A stretch of 64,000 nt of DNA from Diadophis punctatus similis (Eukaryota; Chordata; Lepidosauria; Squamata; Dipsadidae): assembly GCA_023053685.1 (NCBI GenBank), contig JALIGW010000001.1, positions 156,756,047 through 156,820,046 of the forward strand. Direction: 5' to 3'. The notes beneath the pieces were generated by a model. The model was not told where the DNA came from. It searched no databases and was given only the letters and a program-made list of their open reading frames with translations. Every line of letters begins with the position of its first letter. Position 1 is the stretch's first letter. Shown piece after piece: positions 44,401 through 54,111 of the stretch. A program made the translations under genes and the position numbers.

Positions 44401-44646
44401 CAATACATACATCTCTTTTTAACATTATCTGTGCTAAAAATGGTGCTAAAGGTATTTATTGTGTATAAATATGTACCTATATTTTCAAATAGCAATTTTA
44501 TTTTTCTACAGCAATAGGACCAGATCATCCAAGAAAAAAACAAATCAGATATTCCTCAGGGAGTAGGGTGGCATAGAAGAACACTAAATAAAATATAAAA
44601 TGAATCTAGAAAATAATGTGTTAGAGAAATTTTTAGATATTGAACA
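44401..44646. other. Unassigned short AT-rich stretch
   Basis: No feature was recognised. Confidence 0.4.
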
Positions 44647-44654
44647 GATGAGAC

Positions 44655-45080
44655 CAGTGATGGCGAACTTATGGCACGCATGCCACAGGTGGCACACGGA
44701 GCCATATCTGCCAGCACACGAGCCGTTGCCCTAGCTCAGCTCCAGCGTGCATGTGTGCGTTGGCCAGCTGATTTTTGGCTCACGTGGAAGCTCTGGGAGG
44801 GCATTTTAGGCTTCCAGAGGGCCTCTGGGGGGGGCTTTTTTGCCCTCCCCAGGCTCCAGGGAAGCCTCTGGAGCATGGGGAGGGCAAAAACGGGCCTACT
44901 TGGCCCACCGGAAGTCAGAAAATGGGCTGTTTCCAGCCTCCAGAGGACCTCTGCGGGGGCGGGGGAGGCCATTTTCGCCCTCCCCAGGCATTGAATTATG
45001 GGTGTGGGCACTCGCACATGCATGATAGTGCACGTGCACGCGCTTTCGGCACCTGAGGGAAAAAAGGTTCTCCATCACTG
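44655..45080 (-). mobile_element. hAT nonautonomous element, 'CAGTGATGGCGAACC' family, copy 3, inverted
   Basis: It begins CAGTGATGGCGAACTTATGG and ends AAAGGTTCTCCATCACTG. Flanks gatgagac and gattagac match at seven of eight bases. The body is reversed relative to 6080 and 45957. GC-rich chance ORFs occur on both strands. Confidence 0.9.
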
Positions 45081-45088
45081 GATTAGAC

Positions 45089-45380
45089 TATATTACCAAC
45101 AATTACAACATGATGCAGCAATGATTCCACTCAAATAAAAGGATTTTTTTAAAAAAACGTATTTCTTTGAAGTGTTAAAGCTGCCTCAAAATATTTCCTA
45201 TTGAAACAAGTCTTTTCAGTTTTTGACAAAGTAATATACTTCTTCCGATTATGGAGATCTCTGAGAATTTGCCTGTTTTGCTACTCACACACAGAACATA
45301 AATAGGTCCTAACAAGAGTTATCGTTCCATTGGATCTTCTTGCTAACTTAACATTGTGTTTTCTGTAATAGAGAAACTGG
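45089..45380. other. Unassigned stretch
   Basis: No feature was recognised. Confidence 0.4.
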
Positions 45381-45600
45381 GGAGACAGTTTGGTCTAATG
45401 ATTCAGGTACCAAGCTAGAAACCGGGAGAGTGTGAATTCTAGTACCCCCTTAGGCATGAAAGCTAGGTGAATGACCTTGAGCCAATCACTTTCTCTCAGC
45501 CCAACTCACCTCACCTATTGTGGGGAACAATAGGAGGAAGAATATATTTGCTACCTTCAGTTATTTATAAAAATGATAAATGTGAGAAATAAATAAATAA
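45381..45600 (+). mobile_element. tRNA-derived squamate SINE, plus strand
   Basis: The head has 'tttggtctaatgattcaggt', an A-box-like region, and 'gtgaattctagtacc', a decayed B box. The body has 'atgaaagctaggtgaatgac' and 'ccaatcactttctctcagcc', and the tail is (AAAT)n. It is the same family as 56791. Confidence 0.78.
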
Positions 45601-45948
45601 GGGTACTATATAACATACATGACAATCTTGGGTGAATCTAACATTCAGTTCTCAATGGGGCAATAAGTCCTTGTCTGAACGGTATCACTTCAGATTGCAA
45701 AATAAGAATCACGCACATGTTGCCTCCATTAAGAATAGGAATTTCTTAGGCAGAATGATGGACATGAGATGTTCTCCTCAGCATCTAGCAGAGTTTCCTG
45801 AATCAGGAAATTATTTATTATGGAGACCTATTTGATCAAGTGAACCCCAATTGTCCATCCAAAGGGCTAAAGCCCAGACCCGGTCTTACTATTTGAAGAA
45901 GAAGAACCTCAGCCATTGTGAGGAATCACTCAATGGAATAAACAGATA
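45601..45948. other. Unassigned stretch
   Basis: No feature was recognised. The frame at 45632-45835 has no domain. Confidence 0.45.
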
Positions 45949-45956
45949 CTCTACAC

Positions 45957-46345
45957 CAGTGATGGCGAACCTTTTTTTCCTCGGGTGCCAAAAGTACGCG
46001 TGCGCATGCTATTGCGCACATGCGAGTGCCCACACCCATAATTCAATGCCCCCTGCGCATGCACGTGTGATCCCCCTGTGCTGCCCCGCCCCCCATGCAT
46101 GTGCGCACAATCCCCCCGCTCCCCCGTTTCCTGACTTCGGGTAGGCCCATTTTTCACCCTCCCCAGGCTCCAGAGGTTTTCTTGGAGCCTGGGGAGGGCA
46201 AAAACAGCTTCCCCCGCTTCCCGGAGGCCCTCCGGAGGCCGAAAACACCCTCCCAGAGCCTCCGCGCAAGCTGAAAATCAGCTGGCTGGCACGCACATGC
46301 ACACTGGAGCTGAGTTAGGGCAACAGCTCGCGTACGTCATCACTG
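45957..46345 (+). mobile_element. hAT nonautonomous element, 'CAGTGATGGCGAACC' family, copy 4
   Basis: It begins CAGTGATGGCGAACC and ends CGTACGTCATCACTG, with an exact ctctacac duplication (45949-45956 and 46346-46353). The right subterminal region ('gccacctgtggcacgcgtgcc' in copy 2) is deleted just inside the terminus. Confidence 0.92.
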
Positions 46346-46353
46346 CTCTACAC

Positions 46354-48139
46354 CTTGACTCACACATACTGTTTAAATGTTCCTCATAGTCATTACCCCA
46401 ATAGCCAAGCAGAAAGGGGAGCCCCTCATATATCCCTTCCCTTGATGAGTAGACATTGTAGACTCTTTGCCCTCCATGCTTATAAACCAAATGTCTATAG
46501 AAATAAGGCTTTCATGTACTCAGGCATTCTGTGGAAATAAATTCATAATGGATTTAGGGGAGAGAAGATACATAATATGTTAACATTGAGGGGGAGGAGT
46601 TACTTAGCTCAGGGCCATTTTTTTTACTGTTAAGGATGCTATGATAGAGCTATGCTCATTTATTACAAGTACTTTGATATTACTACCCCAGCATTAGTAT
46701 GCCCTACTCCCTTACATAACATATTGCAAAGTATCTCAGGGCTGTTTCTGTATCTTTTCTCCTGAAGTCTTGGTTTCTGTTTTGGACCTGAAAAGGGCAA
46801 TGCAGACTCACAATAGTAAACATATATATATATTGAAAGAAAAATTTCAGCAATATTTATTGTGTTTGCCTGACCCTTGGGAACCCAACTTTGTCCTGCA
46901 AAAAATATTTATGTTTGAGTTATAAATCCTTGAAAGAGACTGGCACTAGTTTGAAATGCTGATAAAGAATTAAGAGACCCTTAACCTGAGGTTTAAAAAG
47001 CCCTTGTTGTAATTAAAAGTCCATCTTTTGTTTTCAATAAGAGTCATCACATCCTTCACTCTTTTATTTTTTAATTAAAGGAGGGCTCAGGAAGGGAATT
47101 ATTACTAAGTTGGGGTTTTCACACTCTCTAAATTCAATCTTTATTAAACATATAAAATGCTGAAGAGGCAAGATTGATTTAATAGCTTTTCCTCCCCTTC
47201 TTCTGCCCTGGCTATTTGTCCTCTTTTTTCCTCTCCTGCAACTGAAATTTTAGCTAAAATCTTAAGTAAAATGAATACCTATGAATTGATTCCCAGGTTC
47301 CCTAGTCAGCAATGAAACTGCCTGTACTATACACTTTAAAGGTTAATTAGCCAGGTACAAGTTGACATTTTATGTGGGAAAGGTTCCAATGGTGCAGATA
47401 CTTATGGTTCTAAAGATATATTTTTTAATCTGAAAATGATTAGCTAGAATGGACCTGCAGTGCATTTGAATGCTGTAGCTCGGCATTTGCAAGCTACTTG
47501 GTGTGGCTTACTTAATAAAATTGAGAGCAAGGCTCAAAATATTTCTAGCCATTGTATATTTTCAGGAATATTTTGATACTTCTCCCTCCCTACAGGTGAA
47601 AAGTTTTCAAACAAAATTATTTCCAAAAAAATTAAAGCCAACACATCTTTTTGTAGGCTTATATGGTTGCTGTGTCTTCATGACAACCTCTTTGTTTCAG
47701 CATACGGTATGAAGCTGGGAGAAGCTGAATCAGCTTAGAAGAGATTGGGAAGCTTTAATGAGTCAAAGAAAGATGTTTTGTGCACTCTCCCAAAATATCT
47801 CTTTTGAAGGAATTGCATATTCCAAATGCAAACCCCTTGAACCAAATAATTATAGGCTATTCTACTAGCCAGAGACATTAACAAAGTTTCAATGTATGGT
47901 TCGATCACAGGACCAGAAACGTGAAATATTTTTCATATCATTTAATTAATTATTAAATGTTCAAGTTCACTAACATTTTTTTGCAAAACGGTGGGCCAGA
48001 AATAGCCATTGAATCTGCCATATAAAAATCCCAGATTCAGGTCAAAGACAAAATTTGGTGGCAAATTTTAGCATTTTGTCAATGCAATTTAACAATGTCC
48101 TACCCTCAGCCAAATACTGTATGTAAACCCAGGTAAATA
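46354..48139. other. Unassigned, mostly single-copy stretch
   Basis: About 1.8 kb without a recognised transposon or gene. The part from 47040 to 47560 has balanced composition and homeodomain-like motifs ('ggttaattagccagg'). It may include conserved noncoding DNA, which cannot be judged from one sequence. Confidence 0.4.
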
Positions 48140-48147
48140 TGTTAAAC

Positions 48148-48334
48148 TGGTGGTTCTTAACCTTTTCTTCACCGTGGACTCTCTTAAAATAGCTTTTGTG
48201 GCTACGGATCATGGCCATAGACCAACAAGACTTAACTCAAGATTTAAGTCATAACATTTCTTCAAGCCTTCATGGACTCCCTGAAGACATCATGGACCCT
48301 CAGGGATACACAGACCACAGGTTGAGAATCACTG
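48148..48334. mobile_element. Degraded hAT element, 'AGTGGTTCTTAACC' type
   Basis: It begins TGGTGGTTCTTAACC and ends GGTTGAGAATCACTG. Flanks tgttaaac and tgtgaaac match at seven of eight bases. The interior ('accgtggactctctta', 'catggaccctcagg') is typical of a hAT-Charlie-like MITE with 'wrong-side' ORFs only. Confidence 0.75.
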
Positions 48335-48342
48335 TGTGAAAC

Positions 48343-48956
48343 CTTTGATAGGCTTACTGAATTGCACCTTAAAAAGAAATCTAGATCCTTAAAAGCCACA
48401 ATACAATGCCCCTTCCCACTTTGGCAAGGCAGCACCAGTATTGCCGCCACCACTTCAACAGTGGTAGTATGTTGGAATGTCCCTGGGGGAGGACAGGGGA
48501 GGTTGGAATGTCCCTGGGGGAGGAGGGGAAAAGATCCTGCCTAGGAAACAGTCCAATAACAGTCAGGGGGGAGGGGGCAGCCCATAGCTGAATAATGGGC
48601 AGAGAAAGAAACTTAGAATGGATCCACCCTAATTTATTAAGGGTAAAAGGAGATGGCAAGAGATTAGTACTTTCAGACATGCAAGATTGATGTCACCCTT
48701 TTAGATAGACCATATAGGAAACCCAAGATGAACTAATTATATTTTATTGTAAGGCTATATTAGTAGAATATTGCAAGTCTTAAAGTACCAATCTTCTACC
48801 ATCTCTTTTACTGTAGATCCTAAGTTTCTTACTCTGCCAGCTGTGGGCTCCTCTCCCAACCTTTGTTTAATCTGATCATTCCCCAGACAGCATCTCTTCA
48901 CTTTATCTCCCAAGGTCATTCCACATACAATGGCATCAGTCTTCAGAGGTCAAATT
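48343..48956. other. Unassigned stretch
   Basis: No gene was recognised. An internal tandem pair, 'gttggaatgtccctggggga', lies near 48473-48522. Confidence 0.45.
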
Positions 48957-49038
48957 TCCTTCCTTCCTTCCTTCCTTCCTTCCTTCCTTCCTTCCTTCCT
49001 TCCTTCCTTCCTTCCTTCCTTCCTTCCTTCCTTACTTC

Positions 49039-49077
<39 letters not shown>
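48957..49077. repeat. (TTCC)n and (TTAC)n compound microsatellite
   Basis: A pure CCTT array (48957 to about 49032) passes into (TTAC)n to 49077. It sits at the left edge of the repeat unit that follows, as in copy A near 6604. Confidence 0.96.
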
Positions 49078-49078
<1 letters not shown>

Positions 49079-49395
49079 AGTTTCTGGCCATGAAAGCTTA
49101 CAAGGACCTGCTTTTTGCTGATCATTGCAATTTTCTTTCTTCTTTGTAAAAAGGTTGCATATTTCCTATTTATCCCTTTTTGTGGATTCTCTACATTCTC
49201 AGCAGGGAAACTAAAACAATATTGTATGTTTTTCCAAATAGTAATGAAATAATTTCAAAATGGCCTCACAGCACCGAACAGAAAACAAAGAACGTTCCTC
49301 TTAATATTTATCAGGACACAATGCAAAATGTCTGACTGCAACTTCACTATCACATTTTAAGCAGCTGCTTGTCTGTATTGTAAATGAATGGCCAG
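49078..49395 (-). repeat. Interspersed or duplicated unit, copy B (LTR-free)
   Basis: It matches 6605-6749 joined to 7094-7262, without the 339-bp LTR. Here 'caatattgtatgtttttcc' is continuous, giving the pre-insertion state. Similarity stops near 'gtaaatgaatggccaggc'. Confidence 0.75.
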
Positions 49396-50054
49396 GCTCC
49401 CTGCACTGGAGCTATGGGATGAAGAGTATTCAGCTTAAAATTTATGAACATGACTCAGTGTTTGAATCTCTCAGAGGTATAACTCTGAGATGTTTTAAGC
49501 TACAGTGCTGCTCCTTTACACTGTATCAGACTGTTTGCCTAGAACTCTCCTTTCCTTTAATGAGATTGAAGAAAATAAATGGGAACAATGCCATGAATGT
49601 AATTGTAATTGTGTGGGTGAGGGAACAAGAAGAATTATAAATTTCCTTCAGTTTATTTATAAATCTCCCAGACAATTGCCTACCAATATGCCTGGATCCT
49701 AAGGGCCATTCCATTCCCCACTTAATGGAAGCAGGAATACCTAAATTCTAGAAGTAATTAGCCTTCATTGGTACCATATGTAATCCCCCCCCCCTCAAAT
49801 GTTTTGGCTCGATGTGTAGTGGCTTAATATGTAACCTGGTTTCATTGAAAAGCTCTTTATCTGAGATGATCTTGGTTGACATTGCCTATTATAGATGAGA
49901 GTCAGCCCTAGATAGCAGTCAGTGAGGAACATGTGTACATGAAACAGTCTTTCAGTGGAACTGGACCTAACTTAATGCACAAGTTGTTGCCTTGATATTT
50001 TGACTCGGACATGGTAGTTTCCCTCCCTTTGCCCCCACCCCGGCCGAAATTCAG
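49396..50054. other. Unassigned stretch preceding a candidate exon
   Basis: No recognised repeat. A pyrimidine tract, 'tttccctccctttgccccc', at 50020-50038 could serve the acceptor ending ATTCAG at 50054. Confidence 0.4.
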
Positions 50055-50591
50055 ACTATAAGGCAATACAGCCAGAGGTGGTATTTACTTACCTTCCCTA
50101 CCGGTTTGCAAATGTGAGCACACGTGCATGTGTGCACGCTTCGCTCGCACACTCCCCTTTCACGCATGTGTGTAACCTTCCGCACATGCGCTTTGCTCAC
50201 AAGTGCGGCTTGCACATATGTGTGCGGCTTCAAAACATGAAGAAATAGGATGGCATAGCCCTGGGGAGGGTGGATGGGCTACCCACAGGTTACCACTACT
50301 GGTTTGCCCAAACCGGTCCAAACCGGCAGAATTCCACCTCTGAATACAGCCCAGAAACTGGGTCTGCATTTATCCATGAGAAGACTAATAGCTTGAATGA
50401 AGAACACGGCATGAAAAGAAACTTGTGTGATCAAATAGCAGATTTTACCAATGAACATCTAAACCCAGAACTGCCTTTTGACTGTATGGCCTCCGTAAAT
50501 TGGCAAGATGCCCCTTTGGGTATAATGGAACCTCAACTTTTTTCTGAACTGAGTAAGACAATATTACAAAAGATTACAGAAATAATGAAAG
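50055..50591 (+). pseudogene. Candidate exon of an unidentified gene, interrupted by a hAT element
   Basis: Outside the hAT at 50073-50342, bases 50055-50072 and 50351-50591 form a single open frame of about 86 codons. It starts after a pyrimidine tract ending AAATTCAG and ends at a usable donor, GAAAG|GTATAA. The downstream part reads like real protein (CDQIADFTNEHLNPELPFD, LFSELSKTILQKITEIMK). The hAT brings an in-frame TGA soon after its left end. Either the exon is dead, or it now uses a later acceptor such as GAATACAG at 50350. I do not recognise the protein; homology is untested. Confidence 0.33.
50073..50342. mobile_element. hAT nonautonomous element, 'CAGAGGTGGTATTTAC' ends
   Basis: It begins CAGAGGTGGTATTTACTTAC and ends AGAATTCCACCTCTG, with an exact aatacagc duplication (50065-50072 and 50343-50350). 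Subterminal 'ctaccggtttgcaaatg' and 'aaaccggtccaaaccgg' are typical of the group. Confidence 0.93.
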
Positions 50592-51530
50592 GTATAATTT
50601 AACAATATTGGAAAGGCCATATGTCGCCCGCCCTTGATCTACCCGGTGAACTGCCACTCAGTTTTCCACATTTTAACGTTTCAATCTTTCTAATACAAAA
50701 CTATTTGCCTGCTTACAGCATTTGGAACAACTGCTTCCTGAGGTAGATTCTCATAAACTCTTCATATTTTTACAAGAGAGTGATTGTTGTCAAGGGAATA
50801 TGATTTCAAAGACAAGAATGAAATTGGAATGCTTAACACCAAGGGATTCTTAATAAAATGTAGGTTTCCAGTGTCTTTGAATTTCTCGCTTCAAATGTCA
50901 ACATAAATTAACAAAGTACCTTTTTAATGTTTGCTCATTTTGCTTGATAAATTGCCAGGCTGTGAAGTTGCACTGGGCTTCCCAGCCATGAGGGGAAAGG
51001 GGCCATTCTCTTGCGCTTCTGGATGGAGCAAAATGGTGATCAATAAAGGATTAGGAGTCTTTTTATTGTCTGAACTTTCACATTACTTAAACCCAGACTT
51101 CTAGATCTTCAAAAGGAAGCCATCATTTCATAAGAAACTTGTGAAATGTGAATTATTTATTTCTCCAGTAAATATGTAATTAGGCACATTTTGAAACTCT
51201 CTAATTAATCCCTCACCCCTTAAATCCATAAGAAATGCTAATATGCCTCCAAGGTATATAGCAGAATTTTTTTCTTTTTTTTCTGTTCTTTTTTCTTTCT
51301 TTCTTTTTTAAAAAAGGGGAGATTAATATAATCTGTTCTTATGTGTTGTGTAATTATATTCGCTGTCTGTAATAATTAAGAAAAAAATTAAAAGACCTAG
51401 GGAGAATAGTGTGGGAGTGAAGAGGTTTTGCTGGATCTATACTTGATATAATTAGTAAGTGACAAGACACAAAGCTTCCAAAACTGCTTCTTGGTTAGTT
51501 TTTTTAAAATGTAACAACTGCATCATAGAA
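50592..51530. other. Single-copy stretch, possible conserved noncoding DNA
   Basis: No transposon was recognised over 0.9 kb. It has dense homeodomain-like and SOX-like motifs ('agtgattgttgtcaagg', 'gtaattaggcac', 'ctctaattaatccctc') around 50780-51215. Regulatory function is inference from composition only. Confidence 0.35.
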
Positions 51531-51645
51531 GGAAGGAAGGAAGGAAGGAGGAAGGAAGGAAGGAAGGAAGGAAGGAAGGAAGGAAGGAAGGAAGAAGGAA
51601 GGAAGGAAGGAAGGAGGAAGGAAGGAAGGAGGGAGGGAAGGAAGT
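51531..51645. repeat. (GGAA)n microsatellite with interruptions
   Basis: A GGAA array with occasional GGA and GAA slips and a terminal GGGA run. (GGAA)n arrays can bind ETS-type factors. No function is implied here. Confidence 0.96.
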
Positions 51646-52325
51646 TTTCTTATCATATATACATACAAAACAATAGTATAGAATTGTATCTGAAAATTTG
51701 TGACATAGATACAGACAAAATTTTGGATAATCCCCTACATGCAAACTATGACATTTAATTTGACTATACCATATAAGTATAAGTATATAAATGTATGCAT
51801 GTAATGTTAAAGGGATATAATCAGAATCTATTATTATTATATAAGTAAATTGCCGCTTTAAAAAAAACTGTAAAGTTCTGCCTTCCTTTCTTAAATGCCT
51901 CCCCTCTTTTTCTTTTTCTTTCTTTCCAACCCAAAGGAATTTTGGAATGAGATTACATACAGAGTTTTGGTCTCCATCTGTCCATTAGCAACATAATTCT
52001 CCCCAAACTGAACTAAATTTGCTGTGATAGGAGAAGATGACAAACAATAGATAAAATTCAAAGATGGAGCAGATCTGGCTTGGATAAAGATTCAGAATGT
52101 TGCTGACTCCTCCATTCTAACCCCACCCTCCTGCCTTCTCATCACTTGGCCCATAGCAGGGCATGACATGCACCCCACCCTGGGCTTCCCATTGCTCACA
52201 GAGGCACAAACACAACTACTCTCCTCTCCAAATGTGCAGATGCATCCAGTTACTTTGCTATGCAAAAGAAAATATGGACACTCCGTATATGGCAGTTGCT
52301 GGACAGAAGAATTCCAGAAGGTATG
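51646..52325. other. Unassigned stretch
   Basis: No recognised gene. The long frames at 52092-52639 run on both strands through the GC-rich hAT and are chance frames. Confidence 0.5.
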
Positions 52326-52333
52326 CTCAAAAG

Positions 52334-52644
52334 CAGGGATGTCAAACTCAAAGGCAGGGGGCCGGATCCGGCCCGTGCCCACGGGGCTGCCACGGAAACA
52401 GCAAAAGACCGGCCGGCGGTGCCTCTGCTCCATTTTCGCTTGCAAAGTGTTGCAGGAAGCCATCGCAGCTGAAAATGGAGCTTGGGAGCCCATTTTCGCT
52501 GGCAGAGCTCTCTGGCCTCCACAGGTGGCCCCAACACAAGTGATGTCAAGCTGGCCATGCCCATTCTGACCACACCCACCTTGGCCCCTGAAGTCACACA
52601 CAACCCTGATGTGGCCCTCAATGAAATCGAGTTTGACACCCCTG
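52334..52644. mobile_element. hAT element, 'CAGGGGTGTCAAACT' family, GC-rich long form
   Basis: It begins CAGGGATGTCAAACTC and ends GAGTTTGACACCCCTG, flanked by ctcaaaag and gtctaaag (six of eight). Internal 'ggggccggatccggcccgtg' lies near the left end. Overlapping ORFs on both strands across 52163-52639 have no domain. Confidence 0.85.
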
Positions 52645-52652
52645 GTCTAAAG

Positions 52653-53097
52653 CAACCGTGTCCAATCCGCGCCCTATGGAGGCAGGCAGCTCTGGATACC
52701 TACTAATGCGGTTCCACATGATTGTAAACCTTTAACACTATATTATGTGATTTACATACATTAATTATATTTTATATGAAGCCCAAGGCAATTCCTCTTC
52801 ACTCAATGCATCCCAGGTGAGCCAAAAAGTTGGACACCCATGCTTTCAAGTCTTGTCATCTTATTGAGATAGCTTATGATGGACGTTAATGGTCAGCCCA
52901 GGGAGAAATAGATATCATCAGCTATTTGCCCTAAAGCAACAGCATCTTGGAGGTAACCCTGCTCCTCCTCCTTCTCCCCCCCCCACTTTGTTTTTGGTTC
53001 TGGTATCTGTAGCAATAAGTCAGTTGCTTCCTTCATTGAGCATGTCTATATGTGTGGATGTTTCTTGTGTAAGTAGATTTTGCTTATTTTATTTATA
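52653..53097. other. Unassigned stretch
   Basis: No gene. A partial low-scoring resemblance to hAT ends ('gccaaaaagttggacaccca') lies near 52820. A poly(C) run lies near 52977. Confidence 0.4.
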
Positions 53098-53496
53098 CAG
53101 GTAATCCTTGACTTACAACAGTTCATTTAGTGACCGTTCAAAGTTGCAAAGACTCTGAAAAAGTGACTTATGATTGTTTTTCATGCTTATGTCTGTTGCA
53201 GCATCCCCCATGGTCACATGATCAAAATTCGGATGCTTGGCAACTGACTCATATTTATGACGGTTGCAGTGTCCCGGGGTCATGTGATCATCTTCTGCGA
53301 CCTTCTGACCAGCAAAGTCAACGGGGAAGCCTGATTGACTTCACAATCGTGTTATTAAACTTAGCAACTTGCAGTGATTCGCTTAACCACTGTGGCAAGA
53401 AAGGTCGTAAAATGGGGCAAAACTCACTTAACAATTGTCTCACTTAGCAACAGAATTTTTTTGGCTCAGTTGTCATCATAAGTCAAGGACTACCTG
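53098..53496 (+). mobile_element. TA-target MITE, copy 4 (best-preserved ends)
   Basis: It begins CAGGTAATCCTTGACTTA and ends TAAGTCAAGGACTACCTG, inverted repeats with one mismatch in 18, flanked by TA on both sides. The body matches 3467 and 32519. It has no ORF of its own; the 105-codon frame at 53130 is a chance frame. Confidence 0.9.
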
Positions 53497-53498
53497 TA

Positions 53499-53752
53499 TA
53501 TCAATTTTAGAGACCGCCCATCTCACTTACAGAGCAACTCTGGCCGAAGATGCTTAAAAAAAAGGAGAACAATGGGATTTTGGTGATTCTATTTAAGTTT
53601 TCTAGTATGAATGACTTATTCAAGTTTTTGCTCCTAGAACACATGGAAGATTTTTTCCCCTATTATTTATACACAAACATGTTTTTAATAATGTATGTAT
53701 ATATAACTTCACAGTTGGGGATAGACTGATGGGCACTTTACAACCCCTGGAC
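53499..53752. other. Unassigned short stretch
   Basis: No feature was recognised. Confidence 0.4.
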
Positions 53753-54111
53753 CAGGGGTGGATTCCACTTACCTTCACCACTGCATCGCAATGTTTCTCC
53801 CATGCATTTTCACTTCCGTGCATGCTTAGTAGCAGGATTCAGCCCGAAACACAGCTGAGGAGCTGATCAGCTGTGCTTCGGGCAAAGAAATAAAGGTGAG
53901 TATTAACCTGGGGGCGGGCGGGAGGGGCCTTTTTCAAGCCGCAGAAGAGGAGAAGCCATCCAAACACGGAAAAATTTCCCCAAAATAGATGGCGGCGCCC
54001 ACGGACCGGCACTGACCGAACCGGATCCGTGACACCATCATTGCATCACCAGCGGGTCACTAAGCATCTGTTTTGGGCGATCTGGTCCGAACCGGGAGGA
54101 ACCCACCCCTG
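53753..54111. mobile_element. hAT nonautonomous element, 'CAGGGGTGGATTCC' ends
   Basis: It begins CAGGGGTGGATTCCACTTAC and ends GAGGAACCCACCCCTG, and its body is very close to 41373-41677. The 8-bp flanks ccctggac and ccatgagc do not match, so the target duplication has decayed or a rearrangement occurred. Confidence 0.85.

Noticed and set aside
44671..45078. ORFs of 61-107 codons on both strands
   Set aside because: They lie entirely within the inverted hAT copy at 44655-45080.
52092..52639. Four overlapping ORFs of 126-169 codons on both strands
   Set aside because: They lie over a GC-rich hAT element and its flanks. They are open on both strands and lack any shared domain.
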